This document shows positions 1 to 10,450 of a stretch of 64,000 nt of DNA, piece by piece. Each line of letters begins with the position of its first letter. Positions within the stretch are counted from its first letter, which is position 1. The translations under genes were made by a program, and so were the position numbers. The notes under the pieces are model-generated. The model did not search any database, was not told the origin of the DNA, and saw only the letters and a program-made list of their open reading frames with translations. Source of the DNA: Sulfuricurvum sp. Its GTDB lineage: Bacteria; Campylobacterota; Campylobacteria; Campylobacterales; Sulfurimonadaceae. The stretch spans positions 62,001 to 126,000 of the forward strand of contig DYMK01000002.1 in assembly GCA_020721585.1 (NCBI GenBank), given 5' to 3'.

Positions 1-603
1 AAAATTCTCTTCAAACGTTCCTAAGAATTCTTCCATCGTATGGTAGTAATATTTGACATTATTGACCGCTTCGGTGGAGACAATACTCCCATCCTCTTTG
101 AGTTCGACCAGATAAACCCCCTCTCCTGTCGAGCCATAATTGACTTTAAGGACATATTTTTTCTCTTTGATGAGGCGATGGGGGAAATGGGTTTCAAACG
201 CTTCAAAATTGGGGTAAAACTCGGTGGTATTGTCACAAAACGGGGAATCTTTGAGTTTGTATAAGATGTCTTTGAAATTAAGGTTAATCATCACATCAGG
301 ATGGGTTTGCACCTCTGCTCCCGCATCGCTGAGCTGTTTTAAAAAATAAAAGTACTCATCGACCCGCTTGAGATTACCCGGATTGATGCGGCTGACCACA
401 ATAAGGGATTTTCCTTCCCCTTGTTTGAGAATATAGTCTTTAAGGAGTTCCCGTTTTTTGTGGGTATAAAAGACAATTTCCCCCTCACACTGGGCATGGT
501 GTTGGATCGCTTTTTGGATCACTTTGGTATCGGCTCGAAACCCATCGACCCCTTTATCGCTCCCTTTGGCGTATTCGATTATAACGAGATAACGTTCTTC
601 CAT
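1..603 (-). CDS. Cj0069-like protein, partial (3' end outside window)
   Basis: The minus-strand frame is open from an ATG at 601-603 to the window edge, giving the first 201 residues (MEERYLVIIEYAKGSDKGVD...). An AAGGAG ribosome site lies 8 bases before the ATG. The protein looks cytosolic: no signal peptide or membrane segment. A segment near residues 152-168 (VLKVNYGSTGEGVYLVE) resembles the nucleotide-loop strand of ATP-grasp-like folds; this is a weak visual match. The overall look recalls the uncharacterised Cj0069 family of Campylobacterota. It is the last visible gene of a tgt-pdxJ-pdxA run, 67 bases after pdxA, so probably co-transcribed. Function unknown; that the gene is real is much surer than the family name. 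Confidence 0.6.
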   Translation of the reverse strand, partial: MEERYLVIIEYAKGSDKGVDGFRADTKVIQKAIQHHAQCEGEIVFYTHKKRELLKDYILKQGEGKSLIVVSRINPGNLKRVDEYFYFLKQLSDAGAEVQTHPDVMINLNFKDILYKLKDSPFCDNTTEFYPNFEAFETHFPHRLIKEKKYVLKVNYGSTGEGVYLVELKEDGSIVSTEAVNNVKYYYHTMEEFLGTFEENF

Positions 604-670
604 TCTTACTGCTCCTTATCATGTTGGTAGTATTATCCTACGAAATAATTACCAAAAGATAACTGAATGG

Positions 671-1572
671 TTAGAAGTGAAGGGCTGCTTTTACCGCATT
701 ACTATAACTCACGGTAGAGGCTTTATTGCAGTAGGCAATGTCAAATGCCGTTCCATGATCCACTGACGTACGGATAATGGGCAGTCCCAAAGAGACGTTA
801 ATTCCTTCATCAAAATAGAGGGCTTTGAGTGGTGCCAATCCTTGATCATGATACATCGCCACCATCATCCGCGTATGGGCGCGAAAACGGGGGGTAAAGG
901 CAATATCAGGGACAATCGCCCCAAAAAAAATGGTTTTCCCTAAGGTAGTATTAACGTGTGCAATGGCTGCTTCAATGATCCGCTCTTCATCCCCCAATAC
1001 CCCATGATCCCCCGCATGCGGATTAAGCCCCAACACCGCAATACGCTCTTCCTGCGTGGTGGCATAGAGTCGAAGTAAAAAATCACTGATCCCCTCAAAG
1101 GTAATATGAGATGCCACGTCACGCAAGGGGATATGTTCGGTATAGAGTGCTACATAAAGTTTTTCGCATCCCAACATCATGATTGCATTCGAGTCAAAAA
1201 AATCACGCAACGCATCGGTGTGACCGACATAGTCAATCCCTGCACGTTTCCACGCCTCTTTGTGGATCGGGAGGGTGACGATCCCATCAACGGCTTTGGA
1301 CTTGGCTAACTCCATCGCCATTTTAAAGGAGTCATAGCTGTAGCGACCACTTTTGGCACTCACTTTTCCCGCTTCAATGACAAATTCACCCCCCACTTTG
1401 ACCATACTAAAATCATTAGGACATTGGGTGTGTAAGAGACGTGCGGCCTGATGCGCCATAGTGTAGTTGATGCAATACAAGGGTTGACAAAGGTGCTTGA
1501 TGGTCTCATGCGCTTTAAGGAGTATCTCAAATCCCACCCCATTGAGATCCCCCACACTAATGGCAAGCCGTT

Positions 1573-1585
<13 letters not shown>
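671..1585 (-). CDS. pdxA: 4-hydroxythreonine-4-phosphate dehydrogenase
   Basis: The protein oxidises 4-phosphohydroxy-L-threonine with NAD for pyridoxal-5'-phosphate synthesis (DXP-dependent route), in the cytosol with PdxJ. The 304-residue product carries the PdxA landmarks: SVGDLNGVG near residue 10, GHTD near 121 (metal-binding His), LNPHAGDHG near 200, MYHDQGLAP and TSVDHGTAFDIA near the C-terminus. Length is slightly under the usual ~330. Its start overlaps the end of pdxJ by 13 bases, so translation is probably coupled. Pairing with pdxJ is the usual arrangement in Campylobacterota and supports the call. Confidence 0.95.
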
Positions 1586-3481
<1,896 letters not shown>

Positions 3482-3498
3482 TCACTCTTTTTTTTCGT

Positions 3499-3504
3499 AT
3501 TTTA
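3499..3504 (-). promoter_or_regulatory. putative -10 box of the tgt-pdxJ-pdxA operon
   Basis: On the minus strand the sequence reads GGCTAAAATACG, with TAAAAT matching the -10 element, followed by an A-rich leader and GAGTGAG before the tgt ATG. No clear -35 is seen, which is usual for sigma-70 promoters in Campylobacterota. Visual call only. Confidence 0.4.
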
Positions 3505-3695
3505 GCCAAATCAGGGTAATTTACTGGCAGTGAAGAACTTTTTTTCTCGCTTCTTATATTTCTAACGTTGCCGTTTACGGTTTCCCGTATTTCTGTTGAG
3601 TTCCGTTCTTACGTGGAAAGTGGGAATGAGGGAAGATTACGAAAAGAGGCGTATTCGCCAGCAATGTATGTAATGCAATGGTGACACAACTGTTT

Positions 3696-3701
3696 TATAC
3701 T
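3696..3701 (+). promoter_or_regulatory. putative -10 box directly before the EAL gene
   Basis: TTTTATACTGCG contains TATACT ending 7 bases before the ATG at 3709. If used, transcription would begin at or next to the start codon, giving a leaderless message. This fits the absence of any purine-rich ribosome site in front of the gene. Confidence 0.4.
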
Positions 3702-3708
3702 GCGTACC

Positions 3709-5466
3709 ATGGAAGCTTTGCCCCCCCTCTATCAACACTATATTGATCACTTAGATGTCGCGTTTCAACCCATCGTCGATATTCATTCGGGTGCCATGTT
3801 CGGGGTTGAAGCCCTGTTACGGGGAACCGATGGATTGGGATTTGAGACCATTTTTGCCTTCTTTGACCATCTGTTTGACCATAATGTCCTCTATGCGTTT
3901 GATCTTGCGTTGCGGGAAAAAGTGATTGCGAAGTTTTGTACCATTTCGTTTCATCACGACATCAAACTCTTTTATAATCTCGATAACCGCCTTTTTGAGA
4001 TACACGATGCCCCCAGAGGAAATACCTCCCGCATCCTCAAAAAATACGGTCTTGACCATAAAAGCATCGTATTTGAACTCTCCGAACACAACGAAATCCA
4101 AAGCCTAGAACGGTTCACCGCCTTGATGTCCCGCTATAAAGATGAAGGGTTTAGTGTTGCGATTGATGATTTTGGGATTGGTCAATCAGGATACAAGATG
4201 CTGTATCATGCCACCCCTCATATCCTCAAAATCGACCGCTTTTTTTTAAGCGATGTCCACACCGATCAGAAAAAAAAGATTTTAGCCCGTAATATGGTGC
4301 AACTAGCGACTCTCATGGGGTGTCGTGTGATCGCTGAGGGGGTGGAAACGTATGAAGAGTGGCTGGTCTCCAAAGAGATTGGGTGCCATTGGGTACAGGG
4401 CTATTTTATCCAACGCCCCACGTGCGATTGCACCCAACTAAGCCCTCGTTATACCCAAGTGGAGGTTCTTCCGTTTGTGGAAAAACGGCTTTTAGGGGAT
4501 CAGGTCATTATCCGAAAACGGCTTGAGATGGTCGAGCCTATCTGCGTTAACGATTCAATGGAAAAACTTTTGGCTATTTTTAATACCAATCCCGATCTCT
4601 TTTTGATCCCCGTCATTGATGCGCAGGGGGTTCCGCTGGGGATTATCCATGAACATCGTCTCAAAAGCATTATCTACTCCCCTTTTGGGCAATCATTGAT
4701 CAAAAATAGCTCTTCAAATTTTTCAATTTTAGAAAATTATGTCGACGTAATCCCCATCGTCGATGTGACCATGCCTTTGGAGACCATTGTGGAATTATTC
4801 TCGCTGCATGACGATGCCATAGGGGTATTGGTGAGTGAATCCTCGAAATATTTGGGCTATTTGAGCGCGCGGGTGATGATTGAGGCGGTGCATGAGCGTA
4901 ATTTGATTCGGGCGCGGGATCAAAATCCCCTCAGTCGTCTTCCCGGTAATTTTAGGATTACTGAGTACATCGCCCACGCGTGCGAAGTAAAGTGTACCAG
5001 TGCGTTTTGCTATTTTGATTTCGACCATTTTAAACCCTTTAATGACTATTATGGCTTTCGTAATGGGGATCGTGCTATTGTCTTGTTCGCAGAATTAATG
5101 GGCAAAATTTTGCTCAACAACGCCTTTATCGGTCATATCGGTGGGGATGACTTTTTTGCGGGAGCATTGATCGACAATGAGACGATGTTTGACCAATTTG
5201 TCCTTAAAATACGTGAGTTAATCGAAACATTTGGGGAAGAGGTGCAAGAATTTTACCATCCAGACGATCGCCAACGGGGTTATATTATCGCCGATGATCG
5301 GCATGGTATTCGTCGAGAATTTAAGCTTTTGAGCGTAAGTGCTGTTTTAGTCTACAAAACAGGAAAAACGTCGATTCACTCCGCCGATCATTTGCAGCAC
5401 ATCTTTGCCAAAGAGAAGAAAAATGCCAAACGATGTTCTGATCATCTGTGTGTGATCCGAGATTGA
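3709..5466 (+). CDS. EAL-CBS-GGDDF cyclic-di-GMP signalling protein
   Basis: A 585-residue cytosolic protein with three parts. Residues ~1-245 form an EAL phosphodiesterase domain with the expected catalytic set: VEALLRG, the Asn of FYNLDN, FELSE, AIDDFGIG, LKIDRFF, AEGVET and VQGYF. Residues ~260-390 look like a CBS pair, a possible nucleotide sensor. Residues ~400-585 are a GGDEF-type domain whose signature reads GGDDF (near 478), with FDFDHFKPFNDYYG before it. The EAL half looks active; the GGDDF half may be regulatory or weakly active. No membrane segment is seen. The start is fixed by the EAL domain, yet no ribosome site precedes it. Confidence 0.9.
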   Translation: MEALPPLYQHYIDHLDVAFQPIVDIHSGAMFGVEALLRGTDGLGFETIFAFFDHLFDHNVLYAFDLALREKVIAKFCTISFHHDIKLFYNLDNRLFEIHDAPRGNTSRILKKYGLDHKSIVFELSEHNEIQSLERFTALMSRYKDEGFSVAIDDFGIGQSGYKMLYHATPHILKIDRFFLSDVHTDQKKKILARNMVQLATLMGCRVIAEGVETYEEWLVSKEIGCHWVQGYFIQRPTCDCTQLSPRYTQVEVLPFVEKRLLGDQVIIRKRLEMVEPICVNDSMEKLLAIFNTNPDLFLIPVIDAQGVPLGIIHEHRLKSIIYSPFGQSLIKNSSSNFSILENYVDVIPIVDVTMPLETIVELFSLHDDAIGVLVSESSKYLGYLSARVMIEAVHERNLIRARDQNPLSRLPGNFRITEYIAHACEVKCTSAFCYFDFDHFKPFNDYYGFRNGDRAIVLFAELMGKILLNNAFIGHIGGDDFFAGALIDNETMFDQFVLKIRELIETFGEEVQEFYHPDDRQRGYIIADDRHGIRREFKLLSVSAVLVYKTGKTSIHSADHLQHIFAKEKKNAKRCSDHLCVIRD

Positions 5467-5558
5467 CACAAAGATCTACCGTTCTTTTTATCCTATAGCC
5501 TTTGTGATGGAGCTATCAGCAAAAAAAAATTCCTAAAAAGCGCACTTTTCTTTTATGT

Positions 5559-5564
5559 TATACT
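5559..5564 (+). promoter_or_regulatory. putative -10 box for the lipoprotein gene
   Basis: TATGTTATACTGCC contains TATACT about 50 bases before the ATG at 5613. The -35 region is only T-rich. Visual call. Confidence 0.4.
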
Positions 5565-5612
5565 GCCAAGTGTAATTTATTGTATGAAAAATAGATGGAT
5601 GGGAGGTGTGTA

Positions 5613-6551
5613 ATGCGCGTTAAACGTTATATTTTTTACCCTGTATTCGCTCTTATGGGCTTTTTGTTGGTTTCGTGTGCCACGCAAAAAGAAGCTGCTC
5701 GAAGTCTCTCTTCAGAACAAGGGAAGGAGGTGATCAAAACCACTACGACTGATAAAAGAGGGGGCGGTGATTTTTCTGAAATTACCGCAACGGTCTATCC
5801 GACAAAACTTCCCTCCCCCAATCCCCCTCCCAGTGTGGTGGGAAGTGATGTTGTAGAGGAGCAGCCTTTGCCACCCAAAATACCTCTCCCCTCCAATAGT
5901 GATAGTCTGGATGATTCGACGGCTCCCTCTAAAGTACCATCAAAAACGTCTACTGCACCCCAAAATCCGATTCCTTCACGTTATCGAGTGATTTTGGATG
6001 CAGACAAACAGATTAATGTTCCGGGAGAAGCGGGTGCATTAAACGTGTGGATTGGGGATAGTACGTATGAACAGCCCCAAGAACAAGAGGATAAAATACG
6101 CGCTAAAACCCTCATTAGCAATACCAAAGCCAAACGGTGGGCAAGGGTTTCTCCCTATGGGGAAGCGTTTACTATTACCCCTGTTGAACCCATCTCGTGT
6201 TTTGAAATTGATCCCAGTGGTTCAGAAGTGCGCTTTAACTTGATCCCCAAAAAATCGAAATCGGGGGTTTATAAAGTCGGAGCAACGGTGTATCTTTATG
6301 GTCTAAGTGACTGTAGTGATACCCCAATCCCTAAATTTTCTGCCGATCTTAAAGTGAGTGTTCTTGTGAATAAAAAAGAGGTCGCCAAAGTCATAGCGTA
6401 TGAAAAAGGGGGCGAATTATGGGATGTTTTTTGGAAAGGGCTTATGGATTTTTGGGGCGCATTGGTCGCAGTAGTGTTTGGAACCCTATTGTTTATGGTG
6501 CGTAAAAAACTTAAAAACTGGTCTAGCACCGGTCACGAAAAATCAGAATAA
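5613..6551 (+). CDS. proline-rich lipoprotein with C-terminal membrane anchor, unknown function
   Basis: The product of 312 residues starts MRVKRYIFYPVFALMGFLLVSCATQ: a type II signal peptide with lipobox LVSC, so the mature protein should be lipidated at Cys. Residues ~60-130 are rich in Pro, Ser and Thr (a flexible linker); the middle holds a beta-rich region (PGEAGALNVWIGD, ARVSPYGEAFTITP). A second hydrophobic stretch near residues 280-300 (ALVAVVFGTLLFMV) is followed by a basic tail. A lipid anchor plus a C-terminal membrane helix is odd. The start with GGGAGG at 5601-5606 is preferred over the ATG at 5595. It precedes trpC by 19 bases. Family not recognised. Confidence 0.7.
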   Translation: MRVKRYIFYPVFALMGFLLVSCATQKEAARSLSSEQGKEVIKTTTTDKRGGGDFSEITATVYPTKLPSPNPPPSVVGSDVVEEQPLPPKIPLPSNSDSLDDSTAPSKVPSKTSTAPQNPIPSRYRVILDADKQINVPGEAGALNVWIGDSTYEQPQEQEDKIRAKTLISNTKAKRWARVSPYGEAFTITPVEPISCFEIDPSGSEVRFNLIPKKSKSGVYKVGATVYLYGLSDCSDTPIPKFSADLKVSVLVNKKEVAKVIAYEKGGELWDVFWKGLMDFWGALVAVVFGTLLFMVRKKLKNWSSTGHEKSE

Positions 6552-6570
6552 TACAAGCAGAGGATAACGG

Positions 6571-7356
6571 ATGATTTTAGATGATATTATTAAAAAAACC
6601 AAAGAGGATCTCAAAGAGAGAGAAGCGAAGTTTAGTATGGAGTGGTTGGGACGTTCGTTAGCATTTAACGCTCGTGCGCCACGGGATGTACGCCCCTTTT
6701 TGACTTCGACGGTCGAAGAGCCGTATCGCATTATTTCGGAAGTCAAAAAAGCAAGCCCTTCACGGGGGGTGATTCGAGAAGATTTTGATCCCGTTGCCAT
6801 TGCCCAAAGTTATGAACGTGGTGGTGCCAATGCCATCTCCATTTTGACCGAACCCCACTTTTTTCAAGGAAATTTGGAGTACCTTGCCCAAATTCGTCGT
6901 TATGTGGGGATCCCTTTGTTGCGTAAAGACTTCATCGTCTCTCGCTATCAACTCCTTGAAGCGTTGGTCTATGGTGCTGATTTTGTCCTTCTCATTGCAG
7001 CGGCACTCTCCAAAAATGAGCTTAAAGAGTTGCTTGCCTATACCCGTCATTTGGGGATGGAAGCGTTGGTCGAAATTCACGATAAAAGCGACCTAACCAA
7101 AGCCATTTATGCGGGAGCCGATCTTATTGGAATTAACCATCGTAACCTTCACACGTTTGAAATGAATATGAATTTAAGTTATGATTTAATCCCCCTCATC
7201 CCCAATGGGAAGATCATTGTCGCCGAAAGTGGCATTTATGAACACGGTCAATTGGAAGATTTGAACAAAGCCGGTGTGGATGCGTTTTTGGTCGGTGAGT
7301 CCCTTATGCGACAGGAGAATGTAGAGGGTGCGTTAAAAAAACTCAAAAATGGGTAA
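6571..7356 (+). CDS. trpC: indole-3-glycerol-phosphate synthase
   Basis: The protein closes the indole ring in tryptophan synthesis, converting CdRP to indole-3-glycerol phosphate. The 261-residue TIM barrel has [16 protein letters not shown] (catalytic Lys), [46 protein letters not shown] and VAESGI, all family landmarks in the right order. It is monofunctional, with no fused TrpF. It lies alone with respect to other trp genes, directly after the lipoprotein gene. Confidence 0.96.
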   Translation: MILDDIIKKTKEDLKEREAKFSMEWLGRSLAFNARAPRDVRPFLTSTVEEPYRIISEVKKASPSRGVIREDFDPVAIAQSYERGGANAISILTEPHFFQGNLEYLAQIRRYVGIPLLRKDFIVSRYQLLEALVYGADFVLLIAAALSKNELKELLAYTRHLGMEALVEIHDKSDLTKAIYAGADLIGINHRNLHTFEMNMNLSYDLIPLIPNGKIIVAESGIYEHGQLEDLNKAGVDAFLVGESLMRQENVEGALKKLKNG

Positions 7357-7416
7357 AGATTTTTAATTTTTCGATTTTTGTTTACTATTTAAGCAACCCT
7401 TGAGATTGTTTTAGGA

Positions 7417-7422
7417 TATGAT
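7417..7422 (+). promoter_or_regulatory. putative -10 box of the ATP-grasp/alpha-E cluster
   Basis: GGATATGATAAGC contains TATGAT about 33 bases before the first gene of the cluster. No standard-spaced -35 is visible. Low-confidence visual call. Confidence 0.3.
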
Positions 7423-7455
7423 AAGCCCGTTTAGTATTTTCCTAAGGGGGTGTCC

Positions 7456-8820
7456 ATGATTGAGTCGATAAGTCCAGAGTTACAAAAATTTTATGATATT
7501 TTTGAAGAGATTGATAAGGGAAAAATTTCAGAGTTTAAAGATTTTTTAGAAGCCAATGCGGTGAATTTTAATCTCTTTAAAGATGGCAATTTCATTGAGC
7601 GTTCCTTCCCTTTTGATATGATTCCACGGATTATTCCCAAGGATGAATTTGATCATCTTGAAGCGGGAATTATTCAACGGGTTAAAGCGTTGAACGCTTT
7701 TTTGAATGATATTTATGGTGAGCAACGTATTATTGCGGATGGGATTGTCCCCAGAGAATACGTCGATTCCGCCGTTGGATTTCTCCCCGAATTTATGAAT
7801 GTAGTCCCCCCTCAAATGATCCGAACCCATATTAGTGGCATTGATTTGGTCAAAGACAGTGTTAGTGGTGAGTGGGTGATCCTTGAAGATAATTTGCGGG
7901 TTCCCAGTGGGGTGAGTTACCCTTTGAGTATTCGTCGTGCTTTTCGTCACACCTACCCTGAATTTTTTGAATCGATGAAAATTTCAAAACTCAAGCAGTA
8001 CGGAGATCAGCTTAAAGCGGCCATGGACTATGTCAACACGGGTGGACTTAATGTCGTCTTAACTCCAGGGCGATACAACTCCGCATACTATGAGCACAGC
8101 TACTTAGCCAAAATTACCGGTTCAACGTTGGCATTGGGTGAAGATTTGGTGGTTGAAAATGATGAAGTCTTTTTGCGCAGTTACGATGGAAAACATCAGC
8201 GCGTCGGAGCAATTTACCGTCGATTGGACGATGATTTCTTGGATCCTGAAGTATTTCATCCCGAAAGTCTCATTGGGGTTCCCCATTTGGCAAGCGCGTA
8301 TCGTGCAGGGAATGTTGCCATTATGAACAGTATTGGTAATGGAGTGGCTGATGACAAGGGGATTTATTATTTTGTCCCCCAAATGGTCAAGTATTATTTA
8401 GATGAAGAACCATTGCTCAAAAACGCCCCTACCTATCTCCCCTATTATGAAAAAGATCGTGAGTATGTCTTGGCCAATATTGATACGTTGGTTATTAAAG
8501 ATGTCGCCGAAGCGGGAGGATATGGGGTATTGTTTGGTAACCGACTCTCCCCTGAACAACGTGAAGAGATTATCCAGATGATTATCGATGATCCTCGCCG
8601 TTTTATTGCCCAAGAGGTGATTGAATTTTACGATTTGCCGTGTATGATTAATGGGGAAATTGTCCCTCGAAAAGCCGATTTACGGGCGTACGTGATTTGT
8701 GGCGAAGAGGTGAGTGTGAGTATGGGGGGATTAACCCGTTTTGCAATGGAAGAGGGAAATTACCTCGTTAATTCGTCTCAAGGGGGCGGATTTAAAGATA
8801 CATGGGTGGTGGAATTATGA
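7456..8820 (+). CDS. circularly permuted ATP-grasp protein (CP_ATPgrasp, DUF404/DUF407 type)
   Basis: The 454-residue product resembles the circularly permuted ATP-grasp family, predicted amide or peptide-bond-forming ligases that use ATP. Family-like stretches are VILEDNLRVPSGVSYPL near residue 140, YDGKHQRVGAIYRRLDDDFLDP near 250, KDVAEAGGYGVLFG near 350 and PRKADLRAYVICGEE near 410. The ATG at 7456 (AAGGGGG five bases upstream) is preferred over the GTG at 7450. It overlaps the alpha-E gene by ATGA; this pairing is the recognised context of the family. The substrate is unknown. Two M14-like genes follow, suggesting synthesis and trimming of a peptide-like compound. Confidence 0.9.
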   Translation: MIESISPELQKFYDIFEEIDKGKISEFKDFLEANAVNFNLFKDGNFIERSFPFDMIPRIIPKDEFDHLEAGIIQRVKALNAFLNDIYGEQRIIADGIVPREYVDSAVGFLPEFMNVVPPQMIRTHISGIDLVKDSVSGEWVILEDNLRVPSGVSYPLSIRRAFRHTYPEFFESMKISKLKQYGDQLKAAMDYVNTGGLNVVLTPGRYNSAYYEHSYLAKITGSTLALGEDLVVENDEVFLRSYDGKHQRVGAIYRRLDDDFLDPEVFHPESLIGVPHLASAYRAGNVAIMNSIGNGVADDKGIYYFVPQMVKYYLDEEPLLKNAPTYLPYYEKDREYVLANIDTLVIKDVAEAGGYGVLFGNRLSPEQREEIIQMIIDDPRRFIAQEVIEFYDLPCMINGEIVPRKADLRAYVICGEEVSVSMGGLTRFAMEEGNYLVNSSQGGGFKDTWVVEL

Positions 8821-9509
8821 TGACAAACAGTATGGCTATTTCGGTCAATACCGCACAACGACTTTATTGGTTGGGTCGTTATGTGCAACGTGCTGAGACA
8901 CTGTTGCGTGAGTTGGTGAGCAGTTATGATTATGTTATCGATCGTGATACCGATGATGGGCGCAAACTCTACGCTAAATTGGGGGTCGACATTGACTATG
9001 TGAATGCGTTGGATTTTCTCAAACAAGGGATTTATGGGGATCATGGTTCCAGTATTGAATCAATCATTACATGGGCGAGGGAAAACGCCATCGAGACCCG
9101 CCACTTACTCGATGAGCGGGGATTTGCAACCCTTAATAAAATTTACAACCACATTGTAGCGGGACGTGATGGACGGGTTAGCCCTACCTCGTTAGAGGAG
9201 ATGATTGATGACTTTGCCCTTATTTTAGGGATTTTCTCCTCTGAATTAGAGCGACCAAGAGCCTACCATTTTATCCGTTTGGGGCAACAAATTGAACGCT
9301 TCGATCTGATCTTGCGTCTGTATCAAGGGGTTGATTTTGTGACCAGTGAATGGGAAACAATGGGAGCCATTGCTAAAGGGTTAAATGAACACTATCAACC
9401 GGTTGAATTTAGTGCTTCGTCTATTGGAGATGCCCTTGAAAAAGTCAATAGTGTCATTGATCGGGTTATTATGGTAACCCTTCCCACTGCATCGCAAACA
9501 CAAGGATAA
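8817..9509 (+). CDS. alpha-E domain protein (DUF403)
   Basis: A helical protein of 230 residues with the alpha-E signature RLYWLGRYVQRAETLLREL near residue 14. Alpha-E proteins nearly always accompany circularly permuted ATP-grasp ligases and are thought to form an accessory or catalytic partner; their biochemistry is not settled. It is shorter than the usual ~310 residues, so a C-terminal part seems absent or compact. It starts at the ATGA overlapping the ATP-grasp stop and is followed two bases later by the first M14-like gene, so the four genes form one operon. Confidence 0.88.
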   Translation: MMTNSMAISVNTAQRLYWLGRYVQRAETLLRELVSSYDYVIDRDTDDGRKLYAKLGVDIDYVNALDFLKQGIYGDHGSSIESIITWARENAIETRHLLDERGFATLNKIYNHIVAGRDGRVSPTSLEEMIDDFALILGIFSSELERPRAYHFIRLGQQIERFDLILRLYQGVDFVTSEWETMGAIAKGLNEHYQPVEFSASSIGDALEKVNSVIDRVIMVTLPTASQTQG

Positions 9510-9511
9510 GT

Positions 9512-10450
9512 ATGGGTTTGATCGAAGAAGTATTGACCATTGAACTTCCGGTAGGGGAATCTTTTCGGATTCAACGTTGCCGTTATCTCCCCTTAAAAGG
9601 GGAAAGTAACAAACGCATTTCGGTCGTCAGTGGTATCCACGGAGATGAACTAGAGGGGCAGTATGTTTGTTTTCTCTTGGGGCAATGGTTGCGTGAAAAT
9701 CCTGAAAAAATTCGAGGAACGATTGATATTTATCCCGCAATTAATTCTTTAGGCTTGGACAGTATTACCCGTTCTATCCCGTTTTATGGAGTGGATCTTA
9801 ATCGCACTTTCCCTGGGAGTAAAAACGATTTTCTCCCTGCCCAAATTGCCGATGGGGTCGTTGAGGTGATGAGAGGGTCGGATATTGCTGTGGATATCCA
9901 TTCCAGTAATATTTTCTTGCGCGAAATTCCTCAAGTGCGTATTGCTAAATCTCAAGAGAAGATGTTAGTCCCTTTGGCAAACTTACTCAATATCGATTTT
10001 GTGTGGGTACATGATGCCGTAACGGTACTGGAATCGACGTTTGCCCATGCAATGAATACCATTGGAACCAAAACCCTCGTCGTAGAGATGGGGGTTGGGA
10101 TGCGTTTGGGTAAAGCGTATGGTCATCAACTCTTAGATGGATTACTCAACCTTATGGCGCATGAAGGAATTTTGGATATTGATCCACTGGACGTTCGTTT
10201 CCCGATTCAATCCCATGTGGGAGAGGTTGCGTACCTTAATGCCAGTTCACCGGGGTTATTTGTCCCTGCTATAGAACACTGTCAAGTGATTGAAAAAGGG
10301 TCTCTTGTCGGTCATATTGTAAGCCCGTTAAGTGGCGAGATACTTGATGATGTGATTGCCCCCATCGGGGGGATCCTTTTTACCATTCGAGCCTATCCTA
10401 TTGTCTATGAAGGCTCTTTGTTGGGACGAATTTTTGGAGAGAAACAATGA
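9512..10450 (+). CDS. succinylglutamate desuccinylase/aspartoacylase-type (M14) zinc hydrolase
   Basis: The 312-residue product has the AstE/aspartoacylase metal site: SGIHGDELEG near residue 47 (His and Glu), LNRTFPG near 100 (Asn-Arg) and DIHSSN near 130 (third His), plus VVEMGVG. A C-terminal barrel (~230-312) resembles the lipoyl/biotinyl-like hammerhead common in this family. The family cleaves amide bonds of acylated amino acids or small peptides; a role in trimming the product of the upstream ligase is inferred. It overlaps the next, paralogous gene by ATGA. Confidence 0.85.
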   Translation: MGLIEEVLTIELPVGESFRIQRCRYLPLKGESNKRISVVSGIHGDELEGQYVCFLLGQWLRENPEKIRGTIDIYPAINSLGLDSITRSIPFYGVDLNRTFPGSKNDFLPAQIADGVVEVMRGSDIAVDIHSSNIFLREIPQVRIAKSQEKMLVPLANLLNIDFVWVHDAVTVLESTFAHAMNTIGTKTLVVEMGVGMRLGKAYGHQLLDGLLNLMAHEGILDIDPLDVRFPIQSHVGEVAYLNASSPGLFVPAIEHCQVIEKGSLVGHIVSPLSGEILDDVIAPIGGILFTIRAYPIVYEGSLLGRIFGEKQ

